NCBI GenBank assembly: GCA_900320615.1
Contig: ONSX01000018.1
Location: 1-38,263 of the forward strand
Direction of reading: 5' to 3'
DNA length: 38,263 bases
Origin: an uncultured Eubacteriales bacterium
Lineage (GTDB): Bacteria; Bacillota; Clostridia; Lachnospirales; Lachnospiraceae
The notes under the pieces were generated by a model that saw nothing but the letters and a program-made list of their open reading frames with translations, had not been told where the DNA came from and ran no database searches. Positions 32,930 through 38,263 of the stretch are shown here, one piece after another (within the stretch, counting starts at the first letter, position 1; every line of letters starts with the position of its first letter). Made by a program: the position numbers and the translations under genes.

Positions 32930-32998
32930 GGTAATCATAATTACCCAGTCTGTTTCATTTTGGTAAAACCCTGCGAATCCGGTCATGGGAATTTTACC
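32930..32998. repeat. nested short inverted repeats between the cyclo-ligase gene and miaB
   Basis: In the 78-bp gap GGTAATCATAATTACC (32930-32945) is a near-palindrome with 6-bp arms. GGTAAAA (32962-32968) pairs with TTTTACC (32992-32998), whose arm includes the cyclo-ligase stop codon. No T-run follows, so termination is not indicated. An mRNA-stability or regulatory role is possible but unproven. Confidence 0.4.
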
Positions 32999-33545
32999 GG
33001 ATGATTCTCCGGTCCGTGACGAGCATATCCGGCACGATGTCCGTATCCTCCGACGGGACGGACGGCTCCAGCGCAAAGTCAAAGGAGAGGGCTGCCGTCG
33101 GGTGGCCCGGATGCGCGGACAGCCACCGGTCGTAGAAGCCTCTGCCATATCCGATCCTGTGTTTTTGCAGATCAAACGCGACACCCGGCATGACGATGAG
33201 TGCACGAACATCGTCTTCCACAGGGATTCCCTGCGGCTCCAGAACATGAAAACATCCTTCCTGCAGATCATCAAAGGAGCGGATCTGGCAGAACACAAGG
33301 GTATCACCCTCGACGCGCGGCGCGGCGACCATCTTTCCTTCCGCCCAGGCAGTGGTCACAAGCTCGCTCGTCTCCACTTCGCCCGGCAGGGAAATATAAG
33401 TGTATATACGATCCGCTCTTTTCCATTCCTCTGTCTGCATGAGACGCTTCTCGATGATTCCGCTCTTTCCGGTGAGCATGAGGGCGGGTATTCTGCGCCG
33501 CATCGCGAGAATTCGTTTCCGTATATCCTGTTTTGTCTCTTCCAT
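32994..33545 (-). CDS. 5-formyltetrahydrofolate cyclo-ligase
   Basis: The 183-residue protein is the single-domain 5-FTCL (MTHFS) family. An N-terminal basic helix (KQDIRKRILAMRRRI) carries ATP-binding residues. ADRIYTYISLPGEVETSELV follows, and the C-terminal motif IVMPGVAFDLQKHRIGYGRGFYDR forms the nucleotide and folate site. The enzyme uses ATP to convert 5-formyl-THF to 5,10-methenyl-THF. GGGAGGT lies 8 nt before the ATG. It is downstream of proB by 27 nt and upstream of miaB. Confidence 0.94.
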   Translation of the reverse strand: MEETKQDIRKRILAMRRRIPALMLTGKSGIIEKRLMQTEEWKRADRIYTYISLPGEVETSELVTTAWAEGKMVAAPRVEGDTLVFCQIRSFDDLQEGCFHVLEPQGIPVEDDVRALIVMPGVAFDLQKHRIGYGRGFYDRWLSAHPGHPTAALSFDFALEPSVPSEDTDIVPDMLVTDRRIIR

Positions 33546-33572
33546 GAACCAATACCTCCCTGCCGTGAAGGA

Positions 33573-34409
33573 TCACATTTTTTCCAGATAATCCATGAGA
33601 TACATTTCGCGCGGATGGGCCCGGAAAATGGTTCCGATCTCCTCTCCGTCGATCAGCTGGTGAAGAATCCGGAAATCGGAGGCGTCCGCGATAATCATAT
33701 CCGCACCGGATGAGGTCGCGATGTCCGCAGCGGCGAGTTTCGTCGCCATGCCGCCGGTTCCGAAGTCGCTTCCGGTCGAATTTTTTCCCATTTTCCGGAA
33801 ATGGTCGTTCATGACATCCACTTCCGGTATAAACTCCGCGTCCGGATTCTTCTTGGGATCATCCGTATAAAGGCCGTCAATGTCCGAGAGAAGAATCAGA
33901 AGATCTGCGTGGATCAGAGCCGTAACGATCGCCGACAGGCGGTCATTGTCACCGAACCGGATCTCATACGTCTCAACGGAGTCATTTTCATTGACAACCG
34001 GAATGACGCCGAGCGCAAAGAGCTCCTCGAAGGTATTCATGGAGTTTACGCGGCTTTCCGGATCCATCAGGGTCGCTTTCGTCAGAAGAAGCTGGGCAGC
34101 GGTCTGTCCATACTCCGAGAAGAATTTCTGATAGATCATCATCAGCTTGACCTGTCCGATCGATGCGCAGGCCTGCTTCTGCTTGAGGGAATGAAGCGCG
34201 TCCAGCTTCATGGCTGCGCGCCCCACAGCGATCGCACCGGACGATACCAGTGTCACGTCCTTCCCCTGATTTCGGAGATCTGCAACCTCTCTGGCCAGAA
34301 TCTCGATCTTCGGGAGGTTGAGTCTCCCCGTCTGTGCATGGACAAGCGATGAGGATCCGATCTTGATGACGATCCGCTGCTTGTCTTTCAGTCGCTCTCT
34401 GATATTCAT
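33573..34409 (-). CDS. proB: glutamate 5-kinase, short form without PUA domain
   Basis: The 278-residue protein is an amino-acid kinase with IVIKIGSSSLV at the N-terminus, VTLVSSGAIAVGRAAM, then VNENDSVETYEIRFGDNDRLSAIVTAL and GTGGMATKLAAADIA. It phosphorylates glutamate in the first step of proline synthesis. The C-terminal PUA domain found in E. coli ProB (367 residues) is absent; the protein ends shortly after the kinase domain. The usual partner proA is not in the window. The ATG overlaps the ybeY stop (ATGA), so translation is coupled to ribosome-maturation genes. Confidence 0.94.
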   Translation of the reverse strand: MNIRERLKDKQRIVIKIGSSSLVHAQTGRLNLPKIEILAREVADLRNQGKDVTLVSSGAIAVGRAAMKLDALHSLKQKQACASIGQVKLMMIYQKFFSEYGQTAAQLLLTKATLMDPESRVNSMNTFEELFALGVIPVVNENDSVETYEIRFGDNDRLSAIVTALIHADLLILLSDIDGLYTDDPKKNPDAEFIPEVDVMNDHFRKMGKNSTGSDFGTGGMATKLAAADIATSSGADMIIADASDFRILHQLIDGEEIGTIFRAHPREMYLMDYLEKM

Positions 34410-35005
34410 ACCGTTCCCTGCCCGTCTTTCTCCGTCCGTTCTTTTTCCCGGGTAATGCCAAGTGATGTGAGCGCCCGCTCCTGTCTGGCAAACATGTCTT
34501 TCTCTTCTTCCGGCGTCATGTGGTCATAGCCGATCAGATGAAGCACGCTGTGTGCGGTCAGAAAGGCAAACTCCCGCTTCGTGCTGTGCCCGTACTCCTC
34601 CGCCTGCTGCCGGATGCGCGGAACACAGATCACGATGTCACCGACAAGGAGACGCCCGCTCTCCGGGTCAAAGGAGTCCGCCTCCGTCTCTTCTGCCTCT
34701 GTAAAATCAGCCGGAACCCGGTACTGGGTCATCGGAAATGAGAGAACATCGGTCACGCGGTCGATAGACCGCGTTCTTCTGTTGATGGAACGGATCGTCT
34801 CCGCATCGACAAGGGTCATGCTGATCTCCGCCTCGTATGGACAGTGCTCCTGTGTCAGCACGCTGTCCGCGACCTGCTGAGCGACGGCCGCATAGTCAAA
34901 ATTGAGAATCTCTCTGAAGTCAGATCCGCTGTACTCATTTTCGATGGATACAATCGTCGGTGCATCCATTTCCTCCACGTCTGTCCAGATCTTATTTTCG
35001 TTCAT
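34406..35005 (-). CDS. ybeY: endoribonuclease YbeY (16S rRNA maturation)
   Basis: The 199-residue protein carries the UPF0054 metal motif with His152, His156 and His162 in AHSVLHLIGYDHMTPEE. It also has NRRTRSIDRVTDVLSFP and GDIVICVPRIRQQAEEYGHS. YbeY is a zinc-dependent RNase for 16S rRNA 3'-end processing and ribosome quality control. The frame is open to 35104, but the ATG at 35005 with a GAAGG ribosome binding site gives the family-like start and still overlaps the phoH end by 14 nt. phoH-ybeY adjacency is the standard bacterial order. Confidence 0.94.
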   Translation of the reverse strand: MNENKIWTDVEEMDAPTIVSIENEYSGSDFREILNFDYAAVAQQVADSVLTQEHCPYEAEISMTLVDAETIRSINRRTRSIDRVTDVLSFPMTQYRVPADFTEAEETEADSFDPESGRLLVGDIVICVPRIRQQAEEYGHSTKREFAFLTAHSVLHLIGYDHMTPEEEKDMFARQERALTSLGITREKERTEKDGQGTV

Positions 35006-36044
35006 TGCGCGACCTTCTCTTTCCCGGGGCGCGGCGGGATGCCTCCTTCCGCGCGCTCTCTTTCTTCTCATAGGTTTCATATGCTTCGACAATCTTCTGG
35101 ACAAGCGGATGGCGCACGACGTCCCGGCTCGTCAGCTCACAGAAGCCGATCTCTCCGATCGGCCGGAGCACCCGCGAAGCGATATCGAGGCCGCTCGTCT
35201 GATCGGATGGCAGGTCCTTCTGCGTGCGATCGCCTGTCACGACGACCTTGGATCCGAAACCGATTCTCGTGAGAAACATCTTCATCTGCGATGGCGTTGT
35301 ATTCTGCGCTTCATCGAGAATGATAAATGCGTTGTCGAGCGTGCGGCCGCGCATGTAGGCGAGCGGAGCCACCTCGATGAGTCCTTTTTCGGAATTCCGC
35401 ATAAACGCCTCCGCACCCATGATCTCATACAGGGCATCGTAGAGAGGCCGGAGGTACGGGTCGATCTTGCTCTGCAGGTCTCCGGGAAGAAAGCCGAGCT
35501 TTTCACCGGCCTCAATCGCGGGACGTGTCAAAATGATGCGGGAGACTTCTTCCTCCCGGAACGCGCGGATCGCCATTGCCATCGCGAGATACGTCTTGCC
35601 GGTCCCGGCCGGACCAATGCCGAACGTGATCATCTGCTTTCGGATGGAGTCCACATATTGTTTCTGGCCAAGCGTCTTCGGGCAGACCGGTCTGCCGGCC
35701 ATCGTGTGGATGATGACATCGTCGTTCATACTGATGACATCTTTCATCTGCCGGGCCGTATCCGGCTCCGAAGCACCCGTCCGGTTCACCAGAGACAGGG
35801 AATACGCGAGATTCTGGTCAGTGATTTCATTTCCACGGCGGGAGATTGCCAGCAGCATGTCGAAAAGCTGACGCGTCTTTACAACCGCTTCCCTGCTTCC
35901 CTGTACACGCACGTTTCCGTCTCGCGCTGTTACCGTGACACCGAGCGAATGCTCAATCTTTTTCAGGTTCGCATCGAGCTGCCCGAAAATATTCTGCTCA
36001 TGGCCGGCCGGCATTTCAATGACTGTTTCTGTAATTTCTGACAT
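34992..36044 (-). CDS. phoH: PhoH family ATPase
   Basis: The 350-residue protein has an N-terminal region resembling a degenerate KH-like nucleic-acid-binding part (about 1-65). The PhoH ATPase has Walker A GIGPAGTGKT (144-151 for the loop), TRPAIEAGEKLGFLPGDLQSKIDPYLRPLYD and Walker B NAFIILDEAQNTTPSQMKMFL. A basic tail of about 20 residues (KKESARKEASRRAPGKRRSR) ends it. PhoH proteins are thought to act in RNA metabolism, often together with YbeY, whose gene overlaps this one by 14 nt. It looks like the first gene of the phoH-ybeY-proB unit. Confidence 0.95.
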   Translation of the reverse strand: MSEITETVIEMPAGHEQNIFGQLDANLKKIEHSLGVTVTARDGNVRVQGSREAVVKTRQLFDMLLAISRRGNEITDQNLAYSLSLVNRTGASEPDTARQMKDVISMNDDVIIHTMAGRPVCPKTLGQKQYVDSIRKQMITFGIGPAGTGKTYLAMAMAIRAFREEEVSRIILTRPAIEAGEKLGFLPGDLQSKIDPYLRPLYDALYEIMGAEAFMRNSEKGLIEVAPLAYMRGRTLDNAFIILDEAQNTTPSQMKMFLTRIGFGSKVVVTGDRTQKDLPSDQTSGLDIASRVLRPIGEIGFCELTSRDVVRHPLVQKIVEAYETYEKKESARKEASRRAPGKRRSRNERK

Positions 36045-36150
36045 ACACGTATTAATCCTTAAAAATGGGAAACTATTCCGCGCCTCAGAACCGAAATACT
36101 TCGTGTCCCTGCGGCGGGCACAGAATCGTTATAAAATCGTAGTATCCTTC

Positions 36151-36178
36151 ATCATAACATGTTTTTAAATTAAGTAAA
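36151..36178 (-). promoter_or_regulatory. predicted promoter upstream of phoH
   Basis: On the minus strand, TTTACT (36178-36173), a 16-nt spacer and TATGAT (36156-36151) lie about 105 nt before the phoH ATG and just downstream of the rlmH terminator. The remaining 100-nt leader shows no recognisable riboswitch. Confidence 0.5.
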
Positions 36179-36187
36179 CCCCTGCTC

Positions 36188-36219
36188 AAAAAAGGAGGTC
36201 CCGTATATCCGGGACCTCC
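36188..36219 (-). terminator. rho-independent terminator after rlmH
   Basis: On the minus strand, GGAGGTCCCG (36219-36210), a six-base loop and CGGGACCTCC (36203-36194) form a perfect 10-bp GC-rich stem followed by six Ts (36193-36188). It separates the nfn-rlmH unit from phoH. Confidence 0.93.
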
Positions 36220-36226
36220 CGCTCGT

Positions 36227-36706
36227 TTACTTGTGATAGGGCTCGTGATTCAGGATCCGGAATGACCGGTAGATCTGTTCCAGAAGAATTACCCGCATCA
36301 GCTGGTGCGGAAAGGTGAGCTTCGAGAAACTCAACGTCTCGTTCGCGCGCCGCATGACCTCGGGAGAGAGTCCGAGAGAACCTCCGATGACAAAGTCAAT
36401 CGTACTTGCGCCGCGGCTCATCAGGGAGCCGAGATGCTCCGAAAGTCCGACCGAATCATACGAGACACCTTCGATCGCCAGCGCAATGACATAGTCGCTG
36501 TCCCGGACCTGTGCCAGGATACGCTCACCCTCCCGCCGCTTCACGTCCGCGGCGACACGCGAGGAGAGATTTTCGGGTGTCCGCTCGTCCGCCGCCTCGA
36601 TGATCTGAAGCCTTGCGTAGCGGGACAGGCGCTTTCCATACTCGGCAATGGCATCTCTGTAAAATGCCTCCTTGATTTTTCCTACACACAGAATCCGGAT
36701 CTGCAT
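36227..36706 (-). CDS. rlmH: 23S rRNA pseudouridine-1915 N3-methyltransferase
   Basis: The 159-residue SPOUT methyltransferase matches RlmH throughout: MQIRILCVGKIKEAFY at the N-terminus, FVIGGSLGLSPEV as the SAM-binding knot and LSFSKLTFPHQLMRVILLEQIYRSFRILNHEPYHK at the C-terminus. It methylates pseudouridine 1915 in helix 69 of 23S rRNA on assembled ribosomes. The family-typical length is intact. The ATG has an AAAGGAAA ribosome binding site and lies 28 nt after the NfnB-type gene. Confidence 0.97.
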   Translation of the reverse strand: MQIRILCVGKIKEAFYRDAIAEYGKRLSRYARLQIIEAADERTPENLSSRVAADVKRREGERILAQVRDSDYVIALAIEGVSYDSVGLSEHLGSLMSRGASTIDFVIGGSLGLSPEVMRRANETLSFSKLTFPHQLMRVILLEQIYRSFRILNHEPYHK

Positions 36707-36734
36707 TCATTTCCTTTCTTTGCGGACGGAAAAC

Positions 36735-38129
36735 TTACGCGTTTTCTGAGCGGATGAACTCGTCGATTCCCTTTGCGCCCGCCTTGCCGGCGCCCATCGC
36801 GAGAATAACGGTCGCCGCACCTGTCACGGCATCTCCTCCGGCGTAAACACCTTCCTTCGAAGTCTTTCCCGTATCCTCTGTGGCAATGATACATTTCCTC
36901 CTGTTGACATCAAGGCCTGCCGTCGTCGAGGAAATAAGCGGATTCGGCGACGTGCCGAGCGACATGATGACCGCATCGCAGTCCATCTCAAATTCAGAAC
37001 CCTCGATCGGGACCGGACGGCGTCTTCCGGACGCGTCCGGCTCACCGAGCTTCATGCGGATGCAGCGGACGCCGCGGACATTGTCATTCTCGTCGCGAAG
37101 GATCTCGACCGGATTCGTCAGTAGATCGAAAATAATACCTTCCTCCTTCGCGTGATGAACTTCCTCTGCTCTCGCGGGAAGTTCCGCCTCCGAGCGTCTG
37201 TAGACCAGATGAACCTCCGCGCCGAGACGGAGCGCTGTTCTGGCAGCATCCATCGCGACATTGCCGCCGCCGACGACAACCGCCTTCTTCGGACGGTAGA
37301 TCGGCGTGTCATAATCCTCCCGGAATGCCTGCATGAGATTATTTCTCGTCAGGAACTCATTGGCGGAGAAGACACCATTGGCTGTCTCTCCCGGGATATG
37401 CATAAACATCGGAAGACCGGCGCCCGATCCGATGAAGACCGCCTCGAATCCTTCCTTTGTCATCAGCTCATCAATGGTCACTGTCCGGCCGATAATGGTG
37501 TCCGTGTTGATCGTGACACCGAGTCCCTCCACATTGGCAATTTCAGGAGCGACAACCTTCTCCTTCGGAAGACGGAACTCCGGAATGCCGTATGTCAATA
37601 CGCCGCCGGCCTTGTGAAGAGCCTCAAAAATCGTCACCTCGTATCCCATTTTCGCGAGATCTCCGGCGCAGGTCAGCCCGGCCGGACCGGCACCGACAAC
37701 AGCGACGCGGTGTCCGTTCTTTTCCGCCGGAGCCTTGGGGCGGATGCCGTTCTCTCTCGCCCAGTCAGCGACAAACCGCTCCAGCTTTCCGATGGATACG
37801 GCCTCTCCCTTGATGCCGCGAATGCATTTTCCTTCGCACTGCGTCTCCTGCGGGCAGACGCGTCCGCATACAGCCGGAAGCGAGGAGGACAGGCTGATCG
37901 TCTGGTAGGCACCCGCGAAATCTTTTTCCTTTACCTTTGCAATAAACTCATTGATATGAATATTGACCGGACATCCGGTGATGCATCTGGCATTCTTGCA
38001 GTTCAGGCACCGCTGTGCCTCTTCCACTGCCTCTTCCTCGTTGTAGCCGAGGCAGACTTCGTCGAAATTTGCCGCCCGCACCTTCGGCTCCTGTTCTCTG
38101 ACCGGTACTTTCTTTAATACGTCACCCAT
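36735..38129 (-). CDS. NADPH-dependent glutamate synthase small subunit-like / NfnB-type flavoprotein
   Basis: The 464-residue protein has an N-terminal ferredoxin-like domain with eight cysteines (Cys41, 44, 49, 53 and Cys88, 92, 98, 102) for two [4Fe-4S] clusters. An FAD fold (VAVVGAGPAGLTCAGDLAKMGYEVTIFE) and an NADPH fold (VVGGGNVAMDAARTALRLGAEVHLVYRR) follow. Annotation pipelines usually call this gltA (glutamate synthase small chain). No large gltB subunit is present. The adjacent upstream gene ends like the NfnA/dihydroorotate-dehydrogenase-type electron-transfer subunit. Together they more likely form electron-bifurcating NADH-dependent ferredoxin:NADP+ oxidoreductase (NfnAB), which is an inference from the pairing. 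An AAAGGAG element precedes the ATG. Confidence 0.88.
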   Translation of the reverse strand: MGDVLKKVPVREQEPKVRAANFDEVCLGYNEEEAVEEAQRCLNCKNARCITGCPVNIHINEFIAKVKEKDFAGAYQTISLSSSLPAVCGRVCPQETQCEGKCIRGIKGEAVSIGKLERFVADWARENGIRPKAPAEKNGHRVAVVGAGPAGLTCAGDLAKMGYEVTIFEALHKAGGVLTYGIPEFRLPKEKVVAPEIANVEGLGVTINTDTIIGRTVTIDELMTKEGFEAVFIGSGAGLPMFMHIPGETANGVFSANEFLTRNNLMQAFREDYDTPIYRPKKAVVVGGGNVAMDAARTALRLGAEVHLVYRRSEAELPARAEEVHHAKEEGIIFDLLTNPVEILRDENDNVRGVRCIRMKLGEPDASGRRRPVPIEGSEFEMDCDAVIMSLGTSPNPLISSTTAGLDVNRRKCIIATEDTGKTSKEGVYAGGDAVTGAATVILAMGAGKAGAKGIDEFIRSENA

Positions 38130-38164
38130 TGCTATCTATCTCCTTTACCGTATGTGCGGACATT

Positions 38165-38263
38165 TCAGCAGTTTCCGCAGCCGCCCTCGTGCGTCTTTCC
38201 CTCCAGGTACTTCAGCTTTGCCTCGCCCTCCTGGGTCTTGTACATCTGGGCACGCTTCATGCA
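38165..38263 (-). CDS. C-terminal fragment of a sulfide/dihydroorotate dehydrogenase-like FAD/NAD subunit (NfnA-type), partial
   Basis: Only the last 32 codons are in the window, read on the minus strand. They encode CMKRAQMYKTQEGEAKLKYL and then EGKTHEGGCGNC before TGA (38167-38165). This Cys-rich end (GGCGNC) and the 'Y.T.EGEA.L...EG.TH' pattern match the C-terminus of NfnA-like ferredoxin-NADP+ reductase subunits. It is followed by the NfnB-type gene after 35 nt, consistent with one operon for a bifurcating complex. Confidence 0.7.
   Translation of the reverse strand, partial: CMKRAQMYKTQEGEAKLKYLEGKTHEGGCGNC

Noticed and set aside
34902-36041. + strand open frame opposite phoH and ybeY
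   Set aside because: Antisense shadow with no recognisable domain and no ribosome binding site. The minus-strand genes carry intact Walker and metal motifs.
38004-38053. Possible CRISPR-like or microsatellite pattern in GAG/CTC-rich stretches
   Set aside because: These are Glu-rich codons of the NfnB-type gene (EEEAVEEAQ) without regular spacing.
37152-38117. + strand open frame opposite the NfnB-type gene
   Set aside because: Antisense to a gene with two dinucleotide folds and eight cluster cysteines; composition is unlike a real protein.

Overview
The window looks like a chromosomal housekeeping segment from a Gram-positive anaerobe of the class Clostridia, most likely a Lachnospiraceae member. 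The grounds are strong AGGAGG-type ribosome binding sites, LexA/SepF/YitT/RsfS/YqeK-type proteins, a divergent MreB next to MreC/MreD, an HlyD-like protein upstream of yggS-sepF, and an NfnA/NfnB-type pair at the right edge. The family assignment rests on recalled protein families and gene order, not on a search. No tRNA, rRNA, CRISPR array, insertion sequence or complete prophage was seen.

Layout. 1-3556 (+): the 3' end of nadD, then yqeK, rsfS, a transglutaminase-like lipoprotein and a YitT-family membrane protein. 3572-6006 (-): a tyrosine recombinase and a MATE transporter, convergent with yitT. 6206-8031 (+): an unrecognised membrane protein with a terminator, then lexA behind a promoter with two abutting candidate LexA boxes. 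8032-8185: a convergent intergenic region holding a terminator for each strand and a remnant of a second lexA-like sequence. 8186-11382 (-): aroB, lspA, rluD and a cytidylate-kinase-like gene. 11411-23151 (-): a probable single transcription unit of radC, mreB, mreC, mreD, mrdA, rodA, a D,D-carboxypeptidase gene, a large P-loop/HlyD-like fusion gene, yggS and sepF, ending in a strong terminator. 23162-26699 (-): miaA, an aluminium-resistance/methionine gamma-lyase-family gene and a BaiN/HI0933-type flavoprotein gene. 26745-36044 (-): phoH, ybeY, proB, 5-formyltetrahydrofolate cyclo-ligase, miaB, mutS and mutL, tightly packed. 36188-38263 (-): the end of an nfnA-like gene, nfnB/gltA-like and rlmH, closed by a strong terminator.

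How the genes work together. The mre-mrdA-rodA-dac block encodes the sidewall elongation machinery, and yggS-sepF joins it to the division machinery. The mutS-mutL pair handles mismatch repair, with miaB and miaA (tRNA A37 modification) around it. phoH-ybeY, rlmH, rsfS and rluD act on RNA or ribosomes. lexA controls the SOS response.

The most unusual items are these: a single reading frame (13044-14753) joining a P-loop 'PilT-like' domain to a membrane-anchored HlyD-like protein; a 17-bp near-perfect inverted repeat just beyond that join; a lexA-derived fragment whose DNA now forms part of a terminator; an MreB homologue lacking the usual catalytic glutamate; and a PBP2 with an insertion of about 250 residues. 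I found no clear evidence of a wholly new defence or mobile system. The fusion gene is the best candidate for undescribed biology.
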